Below, one piece after another: positions 1-8,377 of a stretch of 42,367 nucleotides of DNA. The stretch is taken from assembly GCA_012519315.1 (NCBI GenBank), contig JAAYQM010000048.1:1-42367 (forward strand). Reading direction: 5' to 3'. Position 1 is the first letter of the stretch. Each line of letters begins with the position of its first letter. The position numbers and the translations under genes are program-made. This DNA is from Clostridiales bacterium. GTDB lineage: Bacteria; Bacillota; Clostridia; Oscillospirales; CAG-272. Below the pieces are notes generated by a model. It was not told the DNA's origin, did not search any database, and worked only from the letters and a program-made list of their open reading frames with translations.

Positions 1-174
1 GGGAGTGTCGCCGACATCACCATCACCGATCTGACAAAATCCTACCGTCTCAATGTCTCCTCCTTTCTTTCAAAAGGGAAGAATTCCCCCTTCGACGGCT
101 TTGAGCTTCGAGGAGCGATACGCTATACCATCGTTGACGGAAGGCTTGTCTATTCAGCCGACAAAATTCATTGA
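1..174 (+). CDS. pyrC: Dihydroorotase, C-terminal end (partial)
   Basis: Frame 1 is open from the first base to a TGA at 172-174, giving 57 residues of a protein that starts outside the window. The tail contains SPFDG followed by RYTIVDGRLVY, the usual last beta-strand pattern of class I dihydroorotase, which cyclises carbamoyl aspartate to dihydroorotate in the cytoplasm. The next gene, pyrF, starts 14 bases after the stop, and its ribosome binding site overlaps this stop. It is therefore part of the same pyrimidine operon. The catalytic metal-binding part is not visible. The family call rests on the tail motif and operon context. Confidence 0.8.
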   Translation, partial: GSVADITITDLTKSYRLNVSSFLSKGKNSPFDGFELRGAIRYTIVDGRLVYSADKIH

Positions 175-188
175 AGAAGGATTATTAT

Positions 189-1130
189 ATGATAAACAAT
201 TTTGCCGACCGCCTGATCGAACAGATAAGAAAAAAGGAAAGTGCCGTTGTTGCCGGTCTTGACCCCACATGGGAGGGCATTCCCGAAAAGATCCGACACA
301 GCGCCTCCTCGGTTTCGGATGCGGTCTTTGAATACAACCGCCGACTGATTGATGCTCTTTATGATATTGTTCCGGCAGTTAAACCGCAGCTTGCCTATTA
401 CGAATTGCTCGGTCTTGAGGGGCTTTCTGCCTATCACCAAACGGTCAGATATGCCAAAAGCAAGGGGCTTCTTGTCATTGCCGACGGAAAACGCAATGAT
501 ATAGGCTCCACCTCTGAGGCATATGCAAAAGCCTTTCTTGATATCAACAACTGCGTTGATAACTTCTCGGTTACCCGCTCCGCAGCCGATGCCCTGACGG
601 TCAACCCGTATCTCGGCATTGACGGAATTGCCCCCTTTTGTGACGAGTGCAACAAAAACGGCGCCGGAATCTTTGTTCTTGTAAAGACCTCCAACCCATC
701 GTCAGGACAGCTTCAGGATATCAAAACCGAGGATGGCACTATTCTTTATGAAAGAGTTGCCTCCCTTGTTGCAGAATGGGGAGAGGATCTTATCGGCAAG
801 TCGGGGTACAGCTTTGTCGGCGCTGTGGTCGGCGCCACCTATCCCGATCAGGCAAAAGCGCTGCGCCGACTGATGCCCCGCACCATTATCCTTGTTCCCG
901 GCTACGGGGCACAGGGAGGAAGCGCAGATACCGCCGCCGTAAACTTTAATGATGACGGACTCGGCGCTATTGTCAATGCCTCCCGCAGCGTTATGCATGC
1001 CTATAAATCACCTAAATGGGCAGAAAAATATACCGCGGACACCTTCGACCTTGCAGCCAGATCGGAGGCGATAGCAATGACCAATGCCATAAACGAAGCT
1101 GTCGCCCGTAAATTGGAGGCGAAGAAATGA
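189..1130 (+). CDS. pyrF: Orotidine 5'-phosphate decarboxylase, PyrF type 2
   Basis: A 313-residue protein that decarboxylates OMP to UMP, the last step of de novo pyrimidine synthesis. The N-terminus has VAGLDPTWEGIP, typical of the longer type 2 family. The catalytic Asp/Lys cluster is seen as ADGKRNDIGST near residues 100-110, and a late phosphate-binding region contains VPGYGAQGG. The length fits type 2 enzymes of about 300 residues. The frame is also open from a TTG at 171, but the ATG at 189 is preceded by AGAAGG at 175-180 with eight-base spacing, so 189 is preferred. Its stop overlaps the pyrK start by four bases (ATGA), which indicates translational coupling. Confidence 0.95.
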   Translation: MINNFADRLIEQIRKKESAVVAGLDPTWEGIPEKIRHSASSVSDAVFEYNRRLIDALYDIVPAVKPQLAYYELLGLEGLSAYHQTVRYAKSKGLLVIADGKRNDIGSTSEAYAKAFLDINNCVDNFSVTRSAADALTVNPYLGIDGIAPFCDECNKNGAGIFVLVKTSNPSSGQLQDIKTEDGTILYERVASLVAEWGEDLIGKSGYSFVGAVVGATYPDQAKALRRLMPRTIILVPGYGAQGGSADTAAVNFNDDGLGAIVNASRSVMHAYKSPKWAEKYTADTFDLAARSEAIAMTNAINEAVARKLEAKK

Positions 1131-1900
1131 AACAAACATACCAATGCACCATTCTCGAGCGAGCAAAGCTTTCGGATAAAACGATCTCCCTTTTAATCGA
1201 TGCCTCGCAGATAAGGGAAGAAATCTTACCGGGACAGTTTTTTCATATCAATTGCAATACTCAGGACAGCTATTTGCGCCGACCGATCAGTGTTTGTGAT
1301 TTTGAAAAGGGCAGACTACGTCTCGTTTTTGAAATACGAGGGAAGGGAACCGCTAAACTCGCAAAACTAAATAAAGGGGATGCCATTGATCTGCTAGGTC
1401 CTCTCGGTCGCGGTTTTCACCTGCCGAAATCGGGAAAGCGCGCCGCCGTTGTCGGCGGCGGCATCGGCACCTTTCCCCTACTTTTTCTCACAAAATCTCT
1501 GTCCTTTCCCTGTGATGCTTTTTTAGGATTTCGCTGCGAGGAACAAATCATTCTTGCTGATGAATTTAAAAGTCTTCCTAATGTGAATCTTATCCTCTGC
1601 ACCGACAACGGCAGCTGTGGATACTGTGGATTTGCCCCCTCAGCCCTCACGGAGGCTCTTGATGCGGGCAAGAATTATGACATCATCTATACCTGTGGTC
1701 CTCGGATCATGATGGATTGTGTTGCAAAGACCGCGACAGAGAAAAAAATTCCCTGCCAGCTCTCCCTTGAGGAGCGAATGGGCTGTGGTATCGGCGCCTG
1801 CCTTGTCTGTGCCTGCCAAACAAAGGAGAAAAACGGACAGTCTCATATGAGCCGTGTCTGTGCTGACGGACCGGTTTTCTGGGCCGAGGAAATCCTATAA
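1127..1900 (+). CDS. pyrK: Dihydroorotate dehydrogenase electron-transfer subunit, PyrK-like
   Basis: A 257-residue ferredoxin-reductase-type protein. An N-terminal FAD-binding barrel contains the flavin motif RRPISV near residue 48. A Rossmann nucleotide-binding stretch GGGIGTFPLL follows near residues 110-120. A C-terminal [2Fe-2S] segment has C-GIGAC-VC and a later VC, giving the four cysteines expected. PyrK carries electrons from PyrD to NAD+ in class 1B dihydroorotate dehydrogenase. A GGAGG at about 1114 precedes the ATG, which overlaps the end of pyrF. pyrD follows directly, so the two subunits are likely made together. Confidence 0.95.
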   Translation: MKQTYQCTILERAKLSDKTISLLIDASQIREEILPGQFFHINCNTQDSYLRRPISVCDFEKGRLRLVFEIRGKGTAKLAKLNKGDAIDLLGPLGRGFHLPKSGKRAAVVGGGIGTFPLLFLTKSLSFPCDAFLGFRCEEQIILADEFKSLPNVNLILCTDNGSCGYCGFAPSALTEALDAGKNYDIIYTCGPRIMMDCVAKTATEKKIPCQLSLEERMGCGIGACLVCACQTKEKNGQSHMSRVCADGPVFWAEEIL

Positions 1901-1925
1901 TCCTAACAAGATAAGGAAAATAAAT

Positions 1926-2840
1926 ATGAATATAAAAACAGAAGTAAATATCGGCGGTCTGGAGCTTCAAAATCCGGTAATAGCCGCATCGGGAACCTTT
2001 GGCTTTGGACGCGAATATGGAGAATATATCGATTTAAATTCCCTCGGAGCCATATCGGTAAAGGGGCTTACCCTCCGTCCCCGTGAGGGAAATCTCCCTC
2101 CTCGCATTGCAGAGACCCCCTCCGGCATACTCAACAGCGTCGGATTGCAAAATCCGGGAGTCCATGCCTTTATTCAAGAGGAGATCCCCTTTCTCCGCCG
2201 CTACCGTTGCAAAATAATTGCCAATGTTGCGGGGAGCACCGTTGAAGAATACGAAGAAATGGCGGAAATTTTATCTTCTGCCGATATAGATGCCATTGAG
2301 CTCAATCTTTCCTGCCCGAATGTAAAAGCGGGCTGTGCCGCCTTCGGCACCTCTGCGGCAATGATAAAAGAGGTCACCCGCCGTGTGAAAAACAAATACA
2401 ACGGTCCTCTTTTTGTCAAACTCACACCCAATGTGACCAGCATATCCGAGCTTGCCCTTGCCGCCGAAGAAGGGGGAGCTGATGCTGTTTCCTTAATTAA
2501 TACCCTTCTTGGCATGGCAATCGACATTCATACCAGAAGACCGATTCTTGCCAACAACACCGGCGGCTTATCGGGCCCCGCCATAAAACCCGTTGCCCTG
2601 CGTATGGTAAACGAGGTTTACCGCACGGTAAAGATTCCGATCATCGGCATGGGGGGAATTTCAACGGGAGATGACGCCATTGAATTCCTTTTGGCAGGCG
2701 CTTCTGCAATCATGGTGGGAACGGCAAGCTTTGTCAATCCCCGTGCCTGCCTTGACGTTTTTGACGACGTTCTGGCTTATATGAAAAACTACAATATCAG
2801 AGATATTGCCTCTCTTACAGGATCCCTTCGGCTAAACTGA
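1926..2840 (+). CDS. pyrD: Dihydroorotate dehydrogenase, class 1B catalytic subunit
   Basis: A 304-residue FMN barrel enzyme oxidising dihydroorotate to orotate. The active-site base is cysteine, seen in NLSCPNV (Cys130), which marks class 1 enzymes. The neighbouring PyrK makes it class 1B, NAD-dependent. FMN phosphate-binding glycines are seen in GMGGIST and the following ASAIMVGTA. The ATG at 1926 with AAGGA seven bases upstream is chosen; the frame is open from 1854, but that extension overlaps pyrK and has no family support. It sits 25 bases after pyrK in the same operon. Confidence 0.95.
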   Translation: MNIKTEVNIGGLELQNPVIAASGTFGFGREYGEYIDLNSLGAISVKGLTLRPREGNLPPRIAETPSGILNSVGLQNPGVHAFIQEEIPFLRRYRCKIIANVAGSTVEEYEEMAEILSSADIDAIELNLSCPNVKAGCAAFGTSAAMIKEVTRRVKNKYNGPLFVKLTPNVTSISELALAAEEGGADAVSLINTLLGMAIDIHTRRPILANNTGGLSGPAIKPVALRMVNEVYRTVKIPIIGMGGISTGDDAIEFLLAGASAIMVGTASFVNPRACLDVFDDVLAYMKNYNIRDIASLTGSLRLN

Positions 2841-2927
2841 ATAATCCCCCAAAAGAATTCCCATTTTCAATCACAACAACACAAATTTTTACCGCAAGAC
2901 ATATCACTGGGAAGGAAACTAAGTAAA

Positions 2928-3782
2928 ATGAATCTTGAAATTGTGGAAAACCTATTTAAAACCGAGGCCTTTCGCGTTGCACCGGAGGGCAGCCTTTTCT
3001 GGTACACATCAGGAAAACTCGGTCCCTTTTACATCAACACCCACTTTCTCTACGGTAGCGAAGGGGAGGCGAACTCCCTCCTTTCAAAAATCGACGCCCT
3101 CTCCAAAGACCGCCCGGCTTTAACCGCCATGCTGGTAAAAGAGAGTGCCGCACAGTACGAAAAAAATGAGATTTTCCGCGATGTCTGCAATGCTCTTGTG
3201 AAAATAATCCGTGAGAAAACAAAAAGTAATGCTTATGACTACATCTCAGGGGGAGAAAGACGGGACTGGTTTTTCTCGGTCATGTGCTCCTCTCTTTTAA
3301 AAAAGCCTCATCTCACCCTCTATAAAAACAAGGAGGCCTCCCTGATTATCGACGGGAAATATCAAGAGATAAGTCACCTGAAAGGCGCGCGCTGTCTGCA
3401 TATTGCCGATCTTGTCACCGAGGCATCAAGCTATGAGCGGGCATGGATTCCCGCTGTTAGTACCCTTGGCGGCAAAATGCCTATGACAGTGGTTGTGGTA
3501 GACCGCAAGCAGGGCGGTGTACAACTTCTTAAAAATCTTGGAGTAGAAACCTTCTCCCTCACAGAGATTGATAAAGGAATGTTTGACCTTGCCGCAGAGA
3601 ATTCCCTTATTACAGCTAATCAATACAGAATGCTGGTCTCTTATATGAAAGACACGACCGCATCGGTCAACGACTTTTTAAAGAAAAATCCCGACTTTAT
3701 AAAAAAATCCTTAAGCAGCGATGAAAAAACCGCCATGCGCGCACGTCTCTGCATGGAAAAAGGCTTTTACAACATCAAATGA
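2928..3782 (+). CDS. pyrE: Divergent orotate phosphoribosyltransferase-like protein
   Basis: A 284-residue protein in the position expected for pyrE, the enzyme joining orotate to PRPP. The N-terminus (FWYTSGKLGPFYINTHF) resembles the OPRT entry loop, and SGGERRDWFFS near residue 107 replaces the usual GGI(P/L) loop. The PRPP motif is weak: HIADLVTEASSYERA appears where classical enzymes have two adjacent aspartates followed by TTGGS or similar. It is also about 70 residues longer than bacterial PyrE, with an extra charged C-terminal helix region. It could be an active long-form clostridial OPRT or a related phosphoribosyltransferase. GGAAGGAAA precedes the ATG. The gene ends inside a terminator hairpin. 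The function is inferred mainly from position and the N-terminal pattern. Confidence 0.7.
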   Translation: MNLEIVENLFKTEAFRVAPEGSLFWYTSGKLGPFYINTHFLYGSEGEANSLLSKIDALSKDRPALTAMLVKESAAQYEKNEIFRDVCNALVKIIREKTKSNAYDYISGGERRDWFFSVMCSSLLKKPHLTLYKNKEASLIIDGKYQEISHLKGARCLHIADLVTEASSYERAWIPAVSTLGGKMPMTVVVVDRKQGGVQLLKNLGVETFSLTEIDKGMFDLAAENSLITANQYRMLVSYMKDTTASVNDFLKKNPDFIKKSLSSDEKTAMRARLCMEKGFYNIK

Positions 3783-3806
3783 TGTTGTAAAAGCCTCAAT
3801 TTTTTA
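3757..3806. terminator. Intrinsic terminator, probably bidirectional, overlapping the pyrE-like stop codon
   Basis: A perfect 16-base-pair stem (3761-3776 with 3781-3796) has a four-base loop AAAT. It is followed on the + strand by a run of T at 3800-3805. On the left it is preceded by a run of A (3757-3761), which reads as T on the minus strand, so it can also end leftward transcripts coming from pgsA. The TGA of the pyrE-like gene begins in the loop, so the left arm encodes its last residues. Confidence 0.92.
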
Positions 3807-3873
3807 TTAATCAAACGTCAGTTTGTCAGTGACCAAATCAATAGATAATAACCTGCATAACGCATTTTTTTAA

Positions 3874-4452
3874 CTATTTGTTAATATCAATATAGGACCA
3901 ATACTGCCTGAGATAGCTGTATCCCGACCAAAGAGTGACAATCGTCATAACAGCCATCGCTATATAGCTTAAAAGATAATCGGGCGTTGGCCAGGTTTTT
4001 GTAACGGCACGATCTAATAAAAGAGTTACGATACATACAATCTGAAGGACTGTTTTCAGTTTGCCTATAAATTTGGCGGCAACAACGGTACTGTCCTTGC
4101 CTGACACAATAAGTCGCAGCGAGGTCACCGCAAGCTCACGCAGAATTACTAGAATAGCTACCCAAATAAATATGTAGCTTATCTCCCGCTGCTTTACCAA
4201 AATAGCCAACAAAGCGCCGAATATCATAAATTTGTCGGCAAGCGGGTCTAGAAACTTTCCAAAATCGGTCACCGTATTGCTTCGGCGGGCAACTATACCG
4301 TCGAGGGTATCGGTTAGGGCCGTTAAAATAAAAATTGCAGCTCCGATAATATTTGACCACTCTCCCGGCAAAGGAAGCATAATGACCAACATAAAAACCG
4401 GAACAAGGAAAACTCTCAATATCGTGAGTTTGTTTGCCAGGTTGACCTTCAT
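3874..4452 (-). CDS. pgsA: CDP-diacylglycerol--glycerol-3-phosphate 3-phosphatidyltransferase
   Basis: A 192-residue integral membrane enzyme making phosphatidylglycerol phosphate, the precursor of phosphatidylglycerol and cardiolipin. The CDP-alcohol phosphotransferase signature D-x2-DG-x2-AR-x8-G-x3-D-x3-D is complete: TDTLDGIVARR, then GKFLDPLADK, residues 47-75. About five hydrophobic helices are visible, as in the family. AAGGAG lies just before the ATG. It is the last gene of the leftward recA-recX-rimO-pgsA run, 49 bases beyond the TAA of the full rimO frame, and ends facing the pyrimidine operon. Confidence 0.95.
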   Translation of the reverse strand: MKVNLANKLTILRVFLVPVFMLVIMLPLPGEWSNIIGAAIFILTALTDTLDGIVARRSNTVTDFGKFLDPLADKFMIFGALLAILVKQREISYIFIWVAILVILRELAVTSLRLIVSGKDSTVVAAKFIGKLKTVLQIVCIVTLLLDRAVTKTWPTPDYLLSYIAMAVMTIVTLWSGYSYLRQYWSYIDINK

Positions 4453-4501
4453 AGCTTACTCCTTGATTTAGTTGTAAATTGTATTTTTCCTATAACTGCT
4501 T

Positions 4502-5833
4502 TTAAAGGGTGCGGATATAGTCACCTTTTAAATCATAGTCAATGGCCTCGGTGATTTTTACCTCAACAAAGGTGCCTTCGGAAATTTGTTTGTTTGCTGA
4601 AAAATATACTTTTCCGTCAATGTCCGGGGCATCGGCATAGCTACTGCCATAATATATCCCGCTTACCGTATCATAGCCCTCTCAAAGAACGGTAACCTTC
4701 TTGCCGACCATCTTCTGACATATAGTATCGATAACCGCCATCTGCTCCCTCATCAGTATGTCATGTCTCTTCTGCATTACCTGAGTGTCAATTTGGTCTT
4801 CAAAATCATAGGCAGGGGTATCCTCTTCCCTCGAATAGACAAATGCGCCAAAACGCTCAAACTTAACCTCTCTGATAAAATGGCAGAGAGAAATAAAGTC
4901 CTCTTCACTCTCCCCCGGAAATCCGACAATAGCTGTTGTTCTCAACACGATATCGGGTATCTCACGGCGTAGCTTTTCTATAACCGAGCGAATGAAGGTG
5001 CTGTCCCCCCGGCGATTCATCCTTTTCAATACATTGTCAGAAATATGTTGAACAGGGATGTCCATATATTTAACAATCCGATCATTGTCACGAATTTCGG
5101 CTATTAATTCATCAGTTATCTTATCGGGATAGCAATAAAGAATCCGAATCCACGGAATTGCTGTAGCATCGGTAATGGCTCGCAGCAGCTCAGGCAGCCT
5201 ATAATCTCCATAGAGATCAAGACCGTAACGTGTGGTATCCTGCGCGATTACACAGAGCTCCTTTACGCCCAGCGACTCCAGCTGCTTTGCCTCTGCAACT
5301 ATATCCTCCATCGGACGAGAACGAAATTTCCCGCGCACAAGAGGAATGGCACAATAGGTGCAGCGGTTGTCACATCCTTCAGCTATCTTAAGGTAGGCGA
5401 TATAATCCGGCGTTGTCAAAACTCTGTCACCGCCGAGGCGATGCTTTTCTTTGTCTTTGAAGGAGGAAAATTTCCTCCCCTCAGCAACCGACTTCACAGC
5501 AAGCGCAATATCATGGATACTGCCGACACCGAGAACGGCATCAACCTCCGGCATCTCTTCAAATATTTTTTCACGATATCTCTCGGCAAGACATCCCGTC
5601 ACTACAATTCCCCGCAGCTTGTGATTTTTCTTAAGCCACGCCACATCCAAAATATTGTCGATTGACTCCTGCTTTGCACTCTCAATAAAGGCGCAAGTAT
5701 TAATAATAATAATATCCGCTTCGACATCTACCGGGGTGATTTCAAACCCCTCGGTCAGAACCTCGTGCAGCATAACCTCAGTATCCACTTGATTCTTAGA
5801 ACAGCCGAGAGAAACAAATCCGATTTTTAACAT
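4502..5833 (-). CDS. rimO: Ribosomal protein S12 methylthiotransferase RimO, with an in-frame TGA before the TRAM domain
   Basis: RimO is a radical SAM enzyme that adds a methylthio group to an aspartate of ribosomal protein S12. The N-terminal UPF0004 domain (SLGCSKNQVDTE), the radical SAM cluster CDNRCTYC and the following barrel are intact. After 383 codons there is a TGA at 4682-4684, in frame. It is followed without any shift by 59 codons that read as a normal RimO TRAM domain (EGYDTVSGIYYG, SYADAPDIDGKVYF, ITEAIDYDLKGDYI) and end in TAA at 4502-4504. The full frame would be 443 residues, the usual length. The TGA replaces a residue commonly Val or Cys. Possible explanations are a nonsense mutation, a base error, readthrough or selenocysteine; I saw no convincing SECIS hairpin. 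AGAAGG precedes the ATG. Confidence 0.9.
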
Positions 5834-5858
5834 ATTACCTTCTTATATTTTTATTTTT

Positions 5859-6470
5859 TTAATATCCATAGCGATACAAAAATGCTTTTATTTTAGCATA
5901 TTCGGTATGGTTTGCCGGTTTTGGCTTTGGTGTTCCGAACTTCTTTTCAAGAAGCTTTCGCTTATTCTCTTCGAAATCGATCGCTCCCTCGCACTCGGCA
6001 TAAATTTCCTCGATCAAGGAGTAATCATAGCGCTTGTTATAAAGCTCGGAAATAATCCGACGCTTGCCTAAAAGCTTGTTATTGGCAAGGTGCATAATCT
6101 GCATCCGAAGCTGCTCTTTTTCGTCTATATATCCCTTTTCCACAAGATATTGAGCAGCAATCTCAGCATGAGCCTTTGTATGCCCTCTCTGCATAAGTTT
6201 TGAAACAAGCCTTGCGCGATTGTTATCTCCAAAGGATAGTAAATAAAGTCCTCTGTTGATAGCGGTATACAATTTTGCCGCCTCCTCCAGCTTTTCAAAA
6301 TTTTCCCGGGAAATAACCATTCCCGCAAAAAGCTTATCCAAGGAAAAATAGGCATCTGTCCCGATAACAAGCTCTCTTTTCTCTGCGTTCCCCTCATTCT
6401 CAATGAGAAAGGACAGGCAGATCGCTTCCCCCGCGTGAGTCGGGGTTATTTTTTCAAGCCGAATGATCAC
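5859..6470 (-). CDS. recX: Regulatory protein RecX
   Basis: A 203-residue helical-repeat protein of the RecX family, which binds RecA filaments and modulates recombination. Family features are the N-terminal beta-region, then [20 protein letters not shown] near residue 80 and [10 protein letters not shown] near residue 108. [11 protein letters not shown] follows in the second repeat. It starts at GTG, and this codon overlaps the recA stop as GTGA, so it is translationally coupled to recA. A Noc-site-like palindrome lies inside its coding sequence at 6301-6314. rimO follows 25 bases after its stop. Confidence 0.93.
   Translation of the reverse strand: MIIRLEKITPTHAGEAICLSFLIENEGNAEKRELVIGTDAYFSLDKLFAGMVISRENFEKLEEAAKLYTAINRGLYLLSFGDNNRARLVSKLMQRGHTKAHAEIAAQYLVEKGYIDEKEQLRMQIMHLANNKLLGKRRIISELYNKRYDYSLIEEIYAECEGAIDFEENKRKLLEKKFGTPKPKPANHTEYAKIKAFLYRYGY
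6301..6314. promoter_or_regulatory. Candidate Noc-binding site (NBS) inside recX
   Basis: The sequence TTTTCCCGGGAAAT contains a perfect 12-base palindrome at 6302-6313. It differs at one of 14 positions from the Bacillus subtilis Noc-binding consensus ATTTCCCGGGAAAT. The same window encodes a ParB-family protein with Noc-type specificity residues. By eye I found no second copy and no parS site (TGTTTCACGTGAAACA). The role is inference from motif similarity. Confidence 0.6.
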
Positions 6471-7579
6471 AGATCATCACCTAATTCAAAATCCCTAACA
6501 TCGAGATCATCTTCCTCATCGACTTCAAAATCCTGCTCCGGATCGACATTTGCAAGCTTTTCCCGTACCTTTGCCTCAATTTCGGCAAACAGCTCAGGAT
6601 TTGATTCGATATATTTGCGGGCATTGTCCTTTCCTTGAGCAAGACGCTGCTCCCCGTATGAAAACCATGATCCGCTTTTTTGGATAACGTCAAGAGTGAC
6701 GCCAATATCTATAATTTCACTCGATTTTGAAATTCCACTTCCGTAAAGAATCTCAAACTCCGCAATCTTAAAGGGAGGGGCAAGCTTGTTTTTTACAACC
6801 TTGCATCTTATCTTGTTTCCGACAATATCGTTGCCGTTCTTGATAACACTGGCCTTGCGTATATCAATACGCACCGAGGCGTAAAACTTAAGTGCGCGTC
6901 CCCCTGTTGTTGTTTCGGGGTTTCCGTACATAACATTTATCTTTTCTCTTAGCTGATTGATAAATATAACAATGGTATTGCTCTTTGCAATCGCTCCTGA
7001 AAGCTTTCTTAAAGCTTGGGACATCAGTCTTGCATGAAGACCGACATGAGAGGATCCCATTGTTCCGTCTATTTCCTGCTGGGGAACAAGGGCGGCAACC
7101 GAGTCTATAACGATTATCTCAATTGCACCTGAGCGAACCAATGCCTCCGCGATTTCAAGGGCCTGTTCTCCGCTGTCCGGCTGTGAAACAAGCAAATTAT
7201 TGATATCTACCCCGAGTTTTTTGGCATATACCGGGTCAAGAGCATGTTCGGCATCGATAAAAGCAGCCTCTCCGCCCACCTTCTGCACCTCGGCGATAAT
7301 ATGTAGAGCAAGGGTCGTTTTTCCGGAGGATTCCGGCCCGAAAATCTCTATTATGCGACCACGTGGAACCCCGCCGATGCCAAGCGCACGGTCAAGGGCA
7401 ATAGAGCCGGTAGAAACCGCACTGACATTCATATTTGCAGTATCCCCAAGCTTCATGACAGCGCCTTTCCCGTATCCCTTTTCTATTTGTGCTATAGCTG
7501 TTTCAATAGCCTTCTTTTTTTGCTCCTGCGTTGCATCTGTAAGGGATTTAACAGCAGTTTTCTTTGTAGATGGCTTCAT
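6467..7579 (-). CDS. recA: Recombinase RecA
   Basis: A 370-residue strand-exchange ATPase that also activates LexA-type repressors. Walker A is GPESSGKT and Walker B is [10 protein letters not shown]. The L1/L2 region contains [19 protein letters not shown] and INQLREKI, all intact, and no intein interrupts the gene. The C-terminus is acidic, as usual. The open frame runs upstream to 7660, but the ATG at 7579 is chosen. It has AAGGGGAAG just upstream and leaves the standard N-terminal helix that leads into [17 protein letters not shown]. It is followed by the overlapping recX. No clear SOS box was seen upstream. Confidence 0.97.
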   Translation of the reverse strand: MKPSTKKTAVKSLTDATQEQKKKAIETAIAQIEKGYGKGAVMKLGDTANMNVSAVSTGSIALDRALGIGGVPRGRIIEIFGPESSGKTTLALHIIAEVQKVGGEAAFIDAEHALDPVYAKKLGVDINNLLVSQPDSGEQALEIAEALVRSGAIEIIVIDSVAALVPQQEIDGTMGSSHVGLHARLMSQALRKLSGAIAKSNTIVIFINQLREKINVMYGNPETTTGGRALKFYASVRIDIRKASVIKNGNDIVGNKIRCKVVKNKLAPPFKIAEFEILYGSGISKSSEIIDIGVTLDVIQKSGSWFSYGEQRLAQGKDNARKYIESNPELFAEIEAKVREKLANVDPEQDFEVDEEDDLDVRDFELGDDL

Positions 7580-7738
7580 AGCTTCCCCTTTCTCTGGAAA
7601 GACATTTTCTTTTGTTTTCTTTGATATCTCAAATAATAATGGCTGTGTTTGATCATGCAAGGCATATTAACTCAAGCTTAATTCTGCCTTACATGACCAA
7701 ATTTGCTGAAAAACAATCGTTTTACTTCCCCTTCACGG

Positions 7739-8305
7739 TTAATAGGTCGGTGTATCAAGAAGCCATTTTCCATTTTCATTAACCAATTTTAGTCTAACAA
7801 CAAGCTCTGTTCCGCTGTCATCCTCGGTATCAACCTCAACTATAATGCGCTTGCCGTTTTTCTTCAGTACCTTTATGGTGTCAAAATGATAGGTTCTGGT
7901 TCCGGTTAAAATTGCTTCAAATTGGGAATACATCATCAGCTCGTTATCCTTTTCAGTATAACGGGCATAGACGATACCCACACCCTGTTCATTTGTCCCG
8001 GAAAAGGCATTGCTAAAAAGCAGGTTACTGTATTCTGACGAAAACACCTCTTGTGTTGCCTTCTTTATCTGGTCAATGCTTTGATAAGGGCTTTTTTTTG
8101 AAACATATTGATAGTGACCGACGCTGGCTCGCAAGATGTCAACAGGCAGCCCATCACCAAAATAAATTTCATTGAGCTCTTGTGAAGCCTTAACCCTCTC
8201 CTCAACCAAAACGGCGATTTCTTCATCGGTAGGCGCATTTGAGCTACAACCAAAGACCGATAATAAAATGATAGCAATCATCAATAGAAAAAGATACCTT
8301 TTCAT
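7739..8305 (-). CDS. Small lipoprotein of unknown function
   Basis: A 188-residue protein with a charged start, a hydrophobic stretch and a lipobox LSVFGC (Cys20). It should be exported and lipid-anchored on the outer face of the membrane. The mature part begins SSNAPTDEE and is mostly beta-rich, ending in a segment LVVRLKLVNENGKWLLDTPTY that resembles NTF2-like or DUF4878-type lipoproteins; that likeness is only an impression. A GGAGG precedes the ATG. It lies between gyrA and recA in the same direction, 72 bases after gyrA, so may be cotranscribed with gyrase. I do not recognise the family. Confidence 0.8.
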   Translation of the reverse strand: MKRYLFLLMIAIILLSVFGCSSNAPTDEEIAVLVEERVKASQELNEIYFGDGLPVDILRASVGHYQYVSKKSPYQSIDQIKKATQEVFSSEYSNLLFSNAFSGTNEQGVGIVYARYTEKDNELMMYSQFEAILTGTRTYHFDTIKVLKKNGKRIIVEVDTEDDSGTELVVRLKLVNENGKWLLDTPTY

Positions 8306-8377
8306 GGGGCCGGCCTCCGTAACAAATATTTTTTTCTTGACCCGTTCACTTCTTAGTCTAGAAATGTTTTCTGAAAT

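Noticed and set aside
4620-4684. SECIS element downstream of the rimO TGA
   Set aside because: A weak dyad (GGCA/TGCC around TAGCTA) is visible about 30 bases downstream, but spacing and loop do not match the bacterial SECIS well enough to claim.
7360-7375. CCACGTGG in recA as a parS site
   Set aside because: Only the core resembles parS; the flanking TGTTTCA/TGAAACA arms are absent.
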